Origin: Aquatica leii
Lineage: Eukaryota; Arthropoda; Insecta; Coleoptera; Lampyridae
NCBI GenBank assembly: GCA_035610365.1
Contig: CM069436.1
Span: 54,761,505-54,825,504, forward strand
DNA: 64,000 nt
Direction: 5' to 3'
Shown here: piece by piece, positions 47,301 through 53,234 of the stretch
How positions within the stretch are numbered: position 1 is the stretch's first letter
Layout of the letters: each line of letters begins with the position of its first letter
Made by a program: the position numbers and the translations under genes
The notes under the pieces: model-generated
What the model was told of the DNA's origin: nothing
The model's input: the letters and a program-made list of their open reading frames with translations, nothing else
Database searches by the model: none

Positions 47301-49319
47301 TAATTTACATACGTACAAAATTATATAAAAAAAGCGAGCTCCATACCAAATTTCAAGTTACTAGGACTTAGTTCGAGAGTTATCGTGGGTACATCCAAAG
47401 ATAATGTAAGGAAGATGCAGCACTGTATAAACAGGTCAAACATATATAGAGAAAAATTGTTATTTTTAACGTATCTTGCTAAATGTTTGTTAAACGAGTC
47501 TCTAATTATTTAAAAGTTTATTTATAATATGGATGGCGTCATCATTTTTCTGATTTTTTGTCATATTCATAGCTTTCGTAAATATTTTTGGTCACCGCTT
47601 TTAAAAATTACCACAATCATTCCAATCAAAAATTTAAACACTTTTTTGATTGATATATTTTTGATTTTATAATATATGTATCTGAAATATGATTTTATTT
47701 TCAGTTCAATCGTCGCCATGGACAAAAGTCTCTTCAGAAAACGCCTTCTTCAATTTTTAGTGGCTATGCCAATTATATCCATAGTAAACAATGTATTAAA
47801 ATATTCTGTAGGCGATTTAAAAATCCGTTTAAGAACAAATATGACACGCAATTTATATGACGAGTATCTTAAAAAGTTTACTTATTATCGTATGGCTAAT
47901 TTGGACAGTCGAATAACAAATGCCGATCAATTATTAACAACAGACATTGATAAATTTTGTGAATCTGTAGCTGATTTATATTGCAATGTAGCCAAACCGT
48001 GCTTAGATATTGGAATCTACGTATATAGATTAACTAAAAGCGTTGGTTATGGAACACCAGCTATAATGTTGGGTTACTTAGTCATATCCGGAGCTTTGTT
48101 AACATATCTTAGGAGACCAACTGGTAGACTCACCGTTACAGAACAAAAGTTAGAGGGAGAATTTAGACACATAAACGCTAGAATTATTACGCATTCAGAA
48201 GAAATCGCATTTTACCAGGGTAATCTGCGAGAAAAAGCTACTTTACTCTCTAGTTTCAATAAATTAGTTACTCATTTACGGAAATTTTTACGTTTCCGTA
48301 TTATTATGGGTATTACGGATAATATAATAGCAAAATATGTAGCTACGGTGGTAGGATTTTGGGCTGTTTCAAAACCGTTTATGGCTGGTGTTGATGGTAT
48401 TGCTAATGTTAGCCACGCAGAACGGTCACGGTTGTATTATACTTACGGACGTATGTTGCTGAAACTTGCTGAAGCTATTGGTAGACTTGTTTTGGCTGGC
48501 CGCGAGCTTACCAGATTAGCTGGTTTTACAGCGCGAGTTACTCAACTCAGACACGTACTTGCGGAATTAAACGACGGAAAATATCAAAGAACGATGATTG
48601 CCGGTTCTGAAAATTTAAGTGCAAATGGAGGACGGTTAATTTTTAGAGATAAAATAATTAAGTTTGATAAGGTTCCTGTTATGACACCTAATGGTGATGT
48701 GCTTATTAAAGAGTTGTCTGTTGAAATACATTCTGGAATGAATGTATTAGTTTGCGGTCCAAATGGGGCTGGAAAAAGCTCTTTGTTTAGAATATTAGGA
48801 GAACTTTGGCCTCTATTTGGGGGAGAATTAATAAAACCGCCGAGAGGTAAATTATTTTACATACCTCAAAAACCGTATATGACGCTAGGATGTTTAAGAG
48901 ATCAAATTACTTATCCTCATTCGGGTGCCGAAGCGATACGGCGCGGTTCAACCGATGCTAAGTTGGAACAACATCTTAAGAGAGTTCAGTTAGAGTATTT
49001 ATTGGAAAGAGAAGGAGGATTAGACGCGGTTGCCGATTGGTTGGATGTGTTGAGTGGAGGGGAAAAACAAAGAATCGCTATGGCTAGATTATTTTATCAC
49101 GCTCCACAATTTGCTATTTTAGATGAATGTACTAGCGCTGTTTCGGTTGATGTCGAAGGCAGCATGTACAGGTACTGTCGGGATGTTGGCATTACGCTGT
49201 TAACAGTCTCTCATAGAAAATCTTTATGGCAGCATCACGAATATGTCCTTCATCTTGATGGTCGTGGCAATTATAATTTTAAGCCAATTGAAGACGGTAC
49301 AGAAGAGTTTGGTTCATAA
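11210..49319 (+). CDS. ABCD3: ABCD3/PMP70, peroxisomal ABC half-transporter (3 exons joined)
   Basis: Exons 11,210-11,328, 11,377-11,610 and 47,705-49,319 join in frame into 655 codons plus stop; the human protein has 659 residues. The product is a half-transporter of the peroxisomal membrane that dimerises and, in known orthologues, imports long-chain and branched acyl-CoAs at the cost of ATP. A short hydrophobic stretch lies near residues 15-29. The membrane domain includes the loop NADQLLTTDI (about 190-199) and the EEIAFYQGN motif (283-291). Then come Walker A GPNGAGKS (469-476), signature LSGGEKQR (567-574), Walker B FAILDE (587-592) and the switch His in TVSHR (621). It ends EFGS, as vertebrate PMP70 does. 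All catalytic motifs are intact. The first ATG fits the PMP70 start (FSKYLT). Both introns are GT-AG and interrupt a codon after its second base. Close alternatives within ABCD (ABCD1/2) are less likely given the N- and C-terminal match to PMP70. Confidence 0.96.
11329..11376 (+). other. ABCD3: ABCD3 intron 1 (48 bp)
   Basis: Starts gtaactgac and ends cttatag. At 48 bp it is near the minimum for insect introns and contrasts with the 36-kb intron that follows. Confidence 0.9.
11377..11610 (+). CDS. ABCD3: ABCD3 coding exon 2
   Basis: Encodes the end of codon 40 through two bases of codon 118. The Lys-rich linker leads into FFCQLSRLLKIIVPGW and SLVCRSLCDLWMI, which align with the first membrane region of PMP70 (LIQILKIMVP; SRTYCDVWMI). 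It ends ..GAAAG|gtaactt. Joining to exon 3 gives KIESS, matching the family's IES at this junction. Confidence 0.94.
12845..13858 (-). mobile_element. 1-kb element nested in the transposase gene
   Basis: It sits exactly where the transposase reading breaks between IELIW and SLVKHK. Both ends carry ATTCTTGA as inverted repeats (12,845-12,852; 13,851-13,858). Subterminal blocks ACGTTCCC..GG are also inverted, and further copies of the ATTCTTGA end motif lie just inside each end. The matching ends may extend a few bases further (ccg/cgg). No target duplication could be fixed. It is too short for an autonomous copy and is probably an internally deleted DNA transposon. Confidence 0.7.
13504..13641 (-). 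pseudogene. Possible transposase N-terminal remnant, 45 codons
   Basis: A frame starting MDVDNFNNIILNNII and continuing with the acidic EDLEDAAGEVEIRRDVLP lies inside the nested element. An acidic start followed by EIRR..L resembles the N-terminus of PIF/Harbinger transposases, but the match is short. If right, the nested element is a Harbinger deletion derivative. It could also be a chance frame. Confidence 0.3.
15332..15999. other. Intronic DNA, nothing recognised
   Basis: AT-rich, with no coding frame of note. The last part leads into the hammerhead-like core and may belong to the same Penelope-like fragment. Confidence 0.45.
16000..16029 (+). ncRNA. Hammerhead-ribozyme-like core (a)
   Basis: CTGATGA, then one A, then a 5-bp stem GTGCT/AGCAC closing a 7-nt loop, then GAAAC. 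This is the conserved core and stem II of a hammerhead ribozyme, with one extra A before stem II. Penelope-like retroelements are known to carry such motifs in their terminal repeats. Two more copies with different but paired stems lie at 45,362-45,392 (minus) and 52,472-52,503. Stems I and III and the cleavage site were not assigned, so activity is unknown. Confidence 0.6.
16030..18025. other. Intronic DNA with one unrecognised open frame
   Basis: The frame at 16,772-17,011 (+, 79 codons, containing FTIARKTNRTTGFEVDKFIV) has protein-like composition but no family was recognised. It may be a remnant of a transposase. Otherwise AT-rich, with no element ends found. Confidence 0.4.
18026..18115. 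repeat. 90-bp imperfect palindrome (hairpin)
   Basis: Outer arms GTTGGATTGAAAATTTGAT and ATCGAATTTTCATTCCAAC pair along nearly their whole length. An inner GTTCC/GGAAC pair encloses two direct copies of CGCGCTC. The inside is clearly GC-richer than the surroundings. It may be a miniature inverted-repeat element or a structured RNA; no coding potential. Confidence 0.7.
18116..19882. other. Intronic DNA, nothing recognised
   Basis: AT-rich, with only short chance frames. Confidence 0.5.
19883..20525 (-). pseudogene. Tc1-like DNA-binding domain, 148 codons in two exon-like blocks
   Basis: Block 1 (20,406-20,525) is 40 codons from an ATG and contains LRGSTVEMAQAGMSPRTISQ. Block 2 (19,883-20,209) is 108 codons to a TAG and contains QIRRWITKGQEVGNRPL, PPKPRITSRQEDADILG, VSTIQRRLHESNLH and ERHAAARLRF. 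Together these are the bipartite helix-turn-helix (paired-like) domain of Tc1 transposases, ending just before the catalytic domain, of which nothing is left. The blocks are separated by 196 bp that start GTAAGC and end AACAG; removing them keeps the frame (phase 0). The frame has no stop or frameshift, unusual for this window. Either a truncated Tc1 with a spliceosomal intron, or a copy with a small insertion. Confidence 0.75.
20210..20405 (-). other. Candidate GT-AG intron in the Tc1 remnant
   Basis: On the minus strand it begins GTAAGC and ends ACTAAGAACAG, with CTAAT shortly before the end as a possible branch region. It is AT-rich and does not continue the protein frame. Excising it joins DLS to VKQIRRW, matching the spacing in Tc1 proteins. 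A 196-bp insertion is the alternative. Confidence 0.5.
20605..21570. repeat. Cluster of direct and inverted repeat blocks
   Basis: The block gtatttatacgac (with close variants) occurs at about 20,605, 20,845 and 21,521. aataagtgaggtattt followed by ttaatccgc occurs at about 20,671 and 20,965. agagtaatatttaa occurs at about 20,771 and 21,447, each followed about 45 bp later by taatggtaatcac. The sequence ctttaaaatgagcattaccg (20,921) is inverted at 21,533. No coding frame. It looks like a rearranged unclassified element or the start of a satellite. Confidence 0.65.
21571..24188. other. Intronic DNA, nothing recognised
   Basis: AT-rich, with no credible frame or element end. A slightly GC-richer stretch near 22,180-22,270 has no identifiable content. 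Confidence 0.5.
24541..25336 (+). pseudogene. PIF/Harbinger (HARBI1-like) DDE transposase
   Basis: Three overlapping frames rebuild the order expected of the family. An upstream helix region (YQKGIGQELAVS..., 24,556-24,600) leads to IDCTHIRI with the first catalytic Asp (about 24,751). GSVDDSRIW with the second (24,892-24,918) follows, then ERCFGQLKR with the catalytic Glu (25,067-25,095), and a C-terminal VALHNIAKTIYDPD plus acidic tail ending at 25,336. All three catalytic residues are visible, but at least two frameshifts (near 24,920 and 25,095) and a stop near 24,659 break the gene. It was a cut-and-paste nuclease acting with the second element protein. Confidence 0.88.
25437..25951 (-). 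pseudogene. Harbinger accessory MADF/Myb-like protein
   Basis: The frame starts MSSLSDEETAGGSELQF and runs 137 codons with a basic central part (KKYKRIFGRPLDSKKYKIF). After a frameshift near 25,540 the reading continues in another frame as GLTTKELQRLVLLQQY and a Lys/Glu-rich coiled coil to about 25,437. In PIF/Harbinger elements a second protein of this kind binds DNA and helps import and target the transposase. It converges on the transposase gene, with about 100 bp between them. The domain assignment is by layout and general character; no strong signature is visible. Confidence 0.65.
26354..26430. repeat. 77-bp imperfect palindrome
   Basis: CGAAAGT and GCATAAC (26,354-26,370) pair with GTTATGC and ACTTTCG (26,411-26,430) around a 40-nt middle. 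A nearby GTACTT/AGTAC pair may extend the structure. It lies 120 bp beyond the Harbinger end. Function unknown. Confidence 0.55.
26431..29204. other. Intronic DNA, nothing recognised
   Basis: AT-rich. The stretch 28,560-29,050 is somewhat richer in G+C and has interrupted minus-strand coding-like pieces (SDRIDKAKAPSKK), but no family could be named. Confidence 0.4.
29205..30545 (-). pseudogene. LINE (non-LTR) reverse transcriptase, C-terminal part
   Basis: Minus-strand translation across frames gives a reverse-transcriptase order. ERLIQRIEEIYEET is followed by GCPLSPSLF (near 30,430), then SLAYADDIVLVANEE with the catalytic YADD (30,290-30,330). A thumb-like part with FTYLGYTMKQD follows. 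The final 221-codon block (29,205-29,870) ends in a CCHC motif, CRLCGEETEDLNH..EKC, typical of insect LINE C-termini. Several frameshifts and stops lie upstream of 29,870, and the 5' part is missing. It resembles R1/CR1-type LINEs found in insects; the exact clade is unresolved. The long plus-strand frames here are shadows. A fragment of the same family lies at 61.4 kb. Confidence 0.85.
30546..33927. other. Intronic DNA, nothing recognised
   Basis: AT-rich. The small frame at 31,092-31,274 (-) has no family resemblance. No element ends were seen. Confidence 0.5.
33928..34920 (-). pseudogene. hAT (ZBED-type) transposon remnant
   Basis: The left end starts CAGTGGTTCCCAAACTTTTT (33,928), the classic terminus of Charlie/ZBED-type hAT elements. 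Inside, on the minus strand, lie pieces of the transposase C-terminus: LHLDIPD..LNPFTSS (about 34,500), NFWLQKQIPILYLALWVI, and, after a frameshift, FSAVMCLITKKRNRLKICTREDLRLLLTNIKPDI split over the following bases (34,150-34,290). The order matches the dimerisation domain of this family. The catalytic core is unrecognisable and no right terminus was found. Confidence 0.75.
35320..36160 (-). pseudogene. Mariner (DUF4817 type) remnant with one terminus
   Basis: The minus strand from about 36,130 reads RLEFCEWLQQQEAFDPDFSAKIIFS, CYFTQNGVLNF and WRFSINVWATLCTIELL. This is the region of the first catalytic site of mariners; its Asp-Glu is lost. After a deletion comes WPDINPLDIFL near 35,790, corresponding to the last catalytic site (SPDLxPLDFFL). 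Beyond it the terminus GGGTGTATCTGAATAACGGG (35,320) is typical of this group's ends. Terminal sequence of the same family recurs at 50.8 and 57.66 kb. Confidence 0.75.
36161..37087. other. Intronic DNA, nothing recognised
   Basis: AT-rich sequence without credible frames or element ends. Confidence 0.5.
37088..37095 (+). repeat. 8-bp target-site duplication, left
   Basis: CTTATGAC, identical to 38,030-38,037. Eight base pairs is the hAT standard. Confidence 0.85.
37096..38029. mobile_element. Internally deleted hAT element with intact ends
   Basis: Terminal inverted repeats AAAACTGCGGATTTCTAAGCA-type (left) and TAGACTGCGGATTTTTAAGC-type (right) share CTGCGGATTT.TAAGCA. They are flanked by an exact 8-bp duplication. 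The subterminal 120 bp on both sides are crowded with TAAGCA/AAGCAC motifs, in direct and inverted orientation, as expected for hAT transposase binding sites. Inside is the C-terminal part of a hAT transposase on the minus strand. At 934 bp it lacks most of the transposase gene and is non-autonomous. Confidence 0.9.
37334..37765 (-). pseudogene. hAT transposase C-terminal (dimerisation) domain
   Basis: An uninterrupted frame of roughly 140 codons runs to a stop at 37,334. Landmarks are CCFAEAIEKLETSHLSLNEY, then CAPLTSVDVERSFSAYK and FSEKRRNFTSENLEKVL. The TSVDVERSFS..K......R..FT.ENLE pattern is the hAT C-terminal dimerisation signature, closest to the CGGBP1-like branch. There is no start codon in a sensible place and no catalytic DDE part: the coding region was cut by the element's internal deletion. 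The lack of stops suggests a fairly young copy. Confidence 0.85.
38030..38037 (+). repeat. 8-bp target-site duplication, right
   Basis: CTTATGAC, matching 37,088-37,095. Confidence 0.85.
38388..38735 (-). pseudogene. Mariner transposase, C-terminal fragment
   Basis: Minus-strand reading gives IVLIHDNAYPHSA (second catalytic Asp), then after a frame change SDFHLF-like coding and RFQTDEDLKETV, then LAGRFYKEGIAKLIQIYNKC and LNLYGHYFW with a stop at 38,388. These are the closing parts of Mos1/irritans-group mariner proteins, a lineage distinct from the DUF4817-type copies in the window. At least two frame changes; the N-terminal half is missing. Confidence 0.8.
38736..42688. other. Intronic DNA without recognised genes
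   Basis: Mostly AT-rich. Small frames at 39,204-39,392 (-), 39,853-40,041 (-) and 41,357-41,635 (+) have no recognised family. 39,420-39,560 is less AT-rich and holds a heat-shock-element-like motif, listed separately. Confidence 0.45.
39438..39450 (+). promoter_or_regulatory. Heat-shock-element-like motif
   Basis: GAAcTTTCtaGAA satisfies the alternating nGAAnnTTCnnGAA rule. Looser TTCTAGA motifs lie at about 39,557 and 39,833. No gene starts nearby, so this may be chance or a leftover of an element promoter. Confidence 0.25.
42831..43812. mobile_element. Tc1-type element with 300-bp TIRs, nested
   Basis: The ends CAGTGTGTAGACTTTTACG (42,831) and its inverse (43,812) begin two inverted arms of about 300 bp (42,831-43,130; 43,513-43,812). 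Arm similarity is visible throughout: gcgcgctacctgcacaaaac, tgtcgtatacctac, aaaatttgagttac. TA lies on both sides, the Tc1/mariner target duplication. The 380-bp centre still encodes the last residues of a Tc1 transposase. The similar protein frames seen at both arms are the arms themselves, not genes. Confidence 0.88.
43419..43469 (-). pseudogene. C-terminal tail of a Tc1 transposase
   Basis: NRLRDCVDKNGLWTKY followed by a stop fits the conserved Tc1 ending (..R.(L/C)..V...G..TKY-stop). It lies just inside the right arm of the 300-bp-TIR element, as expected of a deletion derivative that kept the end of its gene. Confidence 0.65.
44246..44825. other. Intronic DNA, possible LTR-like sequence
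   Basis: No gene. The last 70 bp before 44,826 loosely resemble the end of the gypsy-like LTR at 46.5 kb. Confidence 0.35.
44826..44870 (+). repeat. Inverted-repeat partner of 46,462-46,500
   Basis: ttttaagtgaggttttgtga and the following atacaccataaa recur, inverted, at 46,462-46,500. In the right copy this block directly follows the LTR end, in the place of a primer-binding site, so both may be internal starts of two oppositely oriented LTR elements. Confidence 0.6.
45362..45392 (-). ncRNA. Hammerhead-ribozyme-like core (b)
   Basis: On the minus strand: CTGAAGA, one A, stem GCTGA/TCAGC around an 8-nt loop, then GAAAC. The layout equals core (a) with a different, fully paired stem; one core base differs from the strict consensus (CTGAAGA for CTGATGA). 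It lies at the very end of the Penelope-like frame, whose last codons run into it. Confidence 0.55.
45372..45975 (-). pseudogene. Penelope-like element, N-terminal RT-region remnant
   Basis: A first block (about 45,880-45,975) reads LSEQQLTEAQTKVLAKELNF and PTKIPKEEII. After a frameshift the 177-codon frame continues with ALLDLRKNEKVIILRADKGN, ATVIMDKNIYIRKMDTLL and YTKLNKDPTAKIERRI. The LRADKGNATVIMD block marks the start of the reverse transcriptase of Penelope-like elements. The catalytic RT motifs and GIY-YIG endonuclease are gone: the frame jumps to a terminal sequence ending in a hammerhead-like core. Inactive. Confidence 0.8.
46462..46500 (-). repeat. Inverted-repeat partner of 44,826-44,870
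   Basis: Reverse complement of the left copy with few differences. It abuts the terminal TGTAATG of the LTR at 46,501. Confidence 0.6.
46501..46871 (-). mobile_element. Gypsy-like LTR (copy 2)
   Basis: On the minus strand it runs from TGTCAACTACTGTC to ..AATTCATTACA, a TG...CA-type LTR of 371 bp. It shares extended blocks with the LTR at 6.8-7.1 kb. The sequence that follows (TATGGTTTTAAGTGAGG) occupies the primer-binding-site position and loosely resembles that of copy 1. No gag or pol follows, because the Penelope-like remnant lies there. Confidence 0.7.
46909..47475 (+). repeat. Repeat family Rep-A, copy with terminal hairpin
   Basis: Starts aactggtgtggtcaccgcac, which includes a short palindrome (GTGTGGTCACCGCAC), then gattttcctataaggaatga. 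It follows copy 1 closely through gcatgctataattttttt and gtgcgcctcgatatt to gtataaacaggtc. It ends about 230 bp before ABCD3 exon 3. Confidence 0.85.
47705..49319 (+). CDS. ABCD3: ABCD3 coding exon 3
   Basis: Completes codon 118 and encodes residues 119-655 in one uninterrupted block: most of the membrane domain and the whole nucleotide-binding domain. The acceptor is attttcag|TTCAATC. The frame is open a further 27 bases upstream, so an ATG at 47,676 could be mistaken for the start, but those codons are intron. Motif positions are given in the joined entry. The stop is TAA. Confidence 0.97.
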
Positions 49320-49768
49320 GCAATCTATTGCCTTTTGATGGCAGCACGTTATTTTTTTACCCTATAATAACTGTAGAATTTAAAGCGTAATACCAATGAT
49401 CTTTAGGTGTATTAAATGTATTTTTAATTAAAAATTAAGTGAACTCAAAATTTTTTTAGTATTCGACATTAACTCATCAATTAGAACAATCGTACCTACC
49501 CACAAAAAAACTATATTTTTAAAGGTTTTAATTTAAAAAAAACTAAGCAAAAAAATATGAACCAAGTAATTAGTTCGCTTTAAACAAATTTGTAAATATC
49601 GTTGTTTTAAGTGTAAAGAAATTTCTACATGTATGCAGGATCATACTCGAACTTATTAAAAAGTTCTCTAATACTTTATTAGTTTAATTTTTGTTTGTTT
49701 TTGAAATGTTTTATTTTCATTACATTGTTTATGTGTTCGGTTTTGGGTAATTTATTACATAAAATAAA
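49320..49768 (+). other. ABCD3: Probable ABCD3 3' untranslated region
   Basis: Follows the TAA stop and contains no frame. ATTAAA at 49,411 and AATAAA at 49,763 are the first usable polyadenylation hexamers; the actual end is not known. Confidence 0.5.
49763..49768 (+). terminator. ABCD3: Candidate polyadenylation signal AATAAA
   Basis: First canonical AATAAA after the stop codon, 444 bp downstream, followed within 20 bp by a T-rich stretch. ATTAAA at 49,411-49,416 is an alternative. Confidence 0.4.
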
Positions 49769-50670
49769 TATTTTTGCTTAATCATTCTTTTTTTAATTGC
49801 CCTTTTATACTATAGGTTATAACGATCTTAAAAAACGTATAATTTGAATAAATTGTTTTTTAATTAAGTATTGTTTGTAAAAAAGGAAGGTTTACCAGTT
49901 TGATTCAGAAACATTAAGTTAGTTTTTTTTTATTACTATTAATGAAATTGAAAATATGGTTTAGTGAATATTTTGGAGAGTAAATTAAGGTAAGTAAGTT
50001 TATTAATAGATGAAATAATTGTGTATCTATGTACGCTATATTATTTAAAACCAGATTTACAACTTACGAACTTTGAAATACTATTTATCTTGAACAGAGT
50101 CGTAGCTGCGGGGACTTCAAGGTTATTTTATTGTTTCTCTTGTTACTATTAAATTTTGGTGGGCGTAAAATTCAATTCTTTTCTTAGGGGCTTATGGTTG
50201 TAATGATATGAGATTAACGTAGACTATTTGTGTGTAGTGAGTAATATTTTTGAGGTTGCCTCGTACGTATTTTGTGTGTGACATTAAGAAGTGAGTAGCG
50301 TGTTACGTAAATACAACAGGGAAACAATAACAGATACGAATAGGAGTACGTCGGGATTAATAAAAAAAACACGATAAGTGTGTGCTGACAATAAATAATC
50401 CCATAGCAAAACATACTCTTAATAAAACTTATTAATGGGTTGTGAAAAAATAAACCTAAGTAATAAATGAAAGTGTTGGTATCTGTTGATCGTTTTCCTC
50501 ATACAGTGACTTCATGGAAAAGTGATTTCTGGAGCTTGTTCAACGCGGTCTTCGGACAACCGCAAAGAGACCAAGATTATACCTTTAGTATCCCCAATTT
50601 TCTTATTTTTTATTGTTTTACTATAAGTTTATTTTATTGTTAAAGTTAAATACATATATGCTTGGTAATA
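49769..50670. other. Intergenic DNA, nothing recognised
   Basis: AT-rich, with short chance frames only. Confidence 0.5.
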
Positions 50671-50789
50671 CAGTGCACCCCGCTTAATAGATTTACGTTG
50701 GGACTTGGGGTTTTTGTTAACAATAACCGAATGATATATCCAAAATTCAGAAAAAAACATTTATATTGGTTAAAGAGCAATAAATATAT

Positions 50790-50990
50790 ACAGCGTATAT
50801 CGGATTAACAGGTTGTTAACTTAGAAGGGAAAATCATAGCATCAATACAAGCAAAGAAAAAATCATAAAACGTTTAAGAAAAATAAAAATTTTAAATCAA
50901 ATAAATCGAAAATTGCGGACCTGTAGTATTAGTTTGCTGACACCGTTAATAAAAAGAAATCAAAAATATCGTAATAATGTTGAATTCACT
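50790..50990 (+). repeat. Mariner-type terminal repeat fragment
   Basis: Matches in diverged form the terminus at 35,320-35,560: ggttgttaacttag / ggttgttattttag, aagcaaaaa, ttgctgacacc, aataatgttg. A third fragment lies at 57,656-57,775 (ctactgacactaaaaataaa). No transposase is attached. Confidence 0.5.
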
Positions 50991-52204
50991 GTTTTAGAAA
51001 TACGCATTTTTCTCAGTAGGGTCACGGCGCACACATGCATCAGGTCTGAAGGCGCGCCGAAGGTGCAGTACGTTAATTTTATGTAGACATATTTTGATTT
51101 CAGTAAATATAGTTTGGTTATGGATTCTAAACTAAACATTGTCAATGTGTAAAGAAACCAGTGCGTGTTGCATAAATACAAATATACGTATTTCTCTTAT
51201 GGATAAACGTTCCTTTTTATATTCTTCGTCACTACTAAGGTTTCGTTTAACATGTAGTGCGGTGAACGGGAAGCACCCCCCATGCACATTTTGCATTCAA
51301 ACCACCTATGACTATGTTTGAGCAACATATTTATGCTATATGCTTCGACGTCGTTGTTTAGGAATTTAATCCGTGGCGGCTGGTGGTCAATCATATAATA
51401 GGGTCATTTCAAAAACCCAATTATCGCAAAGTCTAAAAAAACATTCTTACATTAACACGATTTATATTTAAGATATTCGTTCATCTTTACAATTATCAAA
51501 ATGATCGATAAAAATTTACAGTTTTTAATGGAAGACTTTTCAATTAATAGCATAGCAATACGCACGACTTTCTTGTCCCATAGTATTGCCGATTGCGTAG
51601 AATTGATTTAATTTTTTTTACGTAGAGGAGCATCCCTCACTTTCCACGGTAGTCGCAGGTAAAGTCATTCATTATTTTATTTAATATATGTATGTATCTA
51701 TTTTCACAGCCATTTTTATTGTGGTCTTTAATTGACTTTCGGCAAGCGCTGTCCAATTGTATTTGTAAGCGAATATTAACGCAACCAAGAGTAGCATAAT
51801 TCATACAACTTTTCATATGATTCCCCGTAACGAGCGCTTTTTCACTTTTTCTTTTAAACGCTATAAATTATTTTGACATAATGAATCATGTAAAACCAGC
51901 AAACCTACAAAACAGTAAAATCTAATATTTACTTTAAATTCACAAATCCTATCTGACGAATCATACATAGATTTTTTTAAATTACTATGGACTTCTTTAG
52001 TTTTATGTTTACCGGTCTTACGAATTTCAAGTTAAGGCTGAGGACGAGCATTAAATTTAAATTCTAAACCTCTAAACTAATGTCTTGTACCACCATCATT
52101 ATGAAACAAAAACGATAAGTTCTTCTTTTCTAACTCGCATAAAATTATGTTATGTGTGTTTCACTATTGATTGCAATAACTATATCATTTACGTAATAGA
52201 GAAG
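50991..52204. other. Intergenic DNA, nothing recognised
   Basis: AT-rich with small GC-richer islets (51,030-51,070; 51,620-51,670). No gene or element end was assigned. Confidence 0.45.
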
Positions 52205-52560
52205 GCTTCCACGGCCGGAATCTATACTAACATTCGAATGTCTTCCGTAGAACTTCTACGGAGTTTAGAATCTGGCTTGGTTCACAAGTTGATTACCTAA
52301 CTCGGTAGTGGTTCTTTGTTAGATTTTCGTTTGTTTTTTCAGGTTATCGTTTTTTTTTTACCTTTTCAGAGTTTAGGTTATGGCTTGTTTCACAAGTGGA
52401 TAACCTAACTTTTGAGAAGTTCTTAGTTAGATTGCGATTGCTTGTTTGAGTTTTGCGATTTATCTCACGCCCTGATGAAGCACCTTATGAAAGTGGGCGA
52501 AACGTTGGCAGCTTCGGTTGCAACTATGACACGGTCTAAACCCGGAAGACATTCGAATAT
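52205..52560 (+). mobile_element. Penelope-like terminal unit with inverted ends
   Basis: Bounded by attcgaatgtcttccg (52,233) and its exact inverse cggaagacattcgaat (52,539-52,554). Inside, a segment of about 87 bp beginning tttaga/tttagg...ggctt.gttt/ttcacaag is present twice, 108 bp apart, followed by a hammerhead-like core. Hammerhead cores and duplicated terminal units are typical of Penelope-like elements; no coding part is left. Confidence 0.5.
52472..52503 (+). ncRNA. Hammerhead-ribozyme-like core (c)
   Basis: CTGATGA, one A, GCAC, loop, GTGGGC, then GAAAC and GTTGG. Core bases match exactly. Stem II pairs less well than in copies (a) and (b): GC and AC pair with GC and GT around a bulge. 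Probably a decaying copy. Confidence 0.5.
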
Positions 52561-53234
52561 ATCATTTACGATTCGGCTTCAATATTATGCACTCGGGCAC
52601 ACGTAAATGTGAGCCTCCGGTAGATTCGCAAGTATTCGTATCTCAATTTAAACGCATGAAATTCAAACTAATAATTTGATTTAAACGCCAATTTTCTGTA
52701 ATTTTAAAGTAAATAAAATACCAACCCTATATATTTTTCCGGAGGGTCATTAACCAAATGACCTAATAGAGAAGCCGCTACTGAATTTAACAATCTCTAT
52801 TTAATACATTGCAGGGTTATTTAAACCATGTTAGAGATATGAGATGCTTTATAGAGGTCCAATAAAAAGAATGCTGTCTGCAAGAGTTGTTAATAAATTC
52901 TAACTATATTTAAACAGGAAAACTCCTGTAGAAACAAGCAAAACACAAATTGAAAGCACGCATCGCCACCGGCGTCCCGTACACCGCCTAACTAACAACA
53001 GCTATCAGCTCCTTGGCTGAAATTTTGCCAACAATCTCAATCAGGTTGCGTTCTGTCTTGTCGGTTTTCGTAGTCCTGTATAAGGAAAGTTCCAGTTTCG
53101 ATTCTTTACAACATTAGAACACTGTCATATTGTGTAAGTAGTGCTTTAGTGAAGTATTATTGTAATTGTTCATATTATATATATGTATAATAAATATAAT
53201 TCGGCATATTATTTATATCTATATATTATATATA
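52561..53234. other. Intergenic DNA with AT microsatellite at its end
   Basis: 52,960-53,110 is GC-richer with an unassigned block (gccaccggcgtcccgtacac) that may be an LTR fragment. From about 53,170 the sequence turns into (TA)n. Confidence 0.4.

Larger units (their letters stand above)
11611..47704 (+). other. ABCD3: ABCD3 intron 2 (36,094 bp)
   Basis: Bounded by gtaact and attttcag. It is packed with decayed transposons of at least eight types, on both strands, listed separately. No other host exon was recognised inside it. The flanking exons join in frame, so the intron must be spliced out whole or through recursive steps. Confidence 0.9.

Noticed and set aside
47676-47704. ATG at 47,676 as a gene start giving a 547-codon protein
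   Set aside because: Those codons precede a clear splice acceptor. PMP70 alignment requires the two upstream exons, which join in frame.
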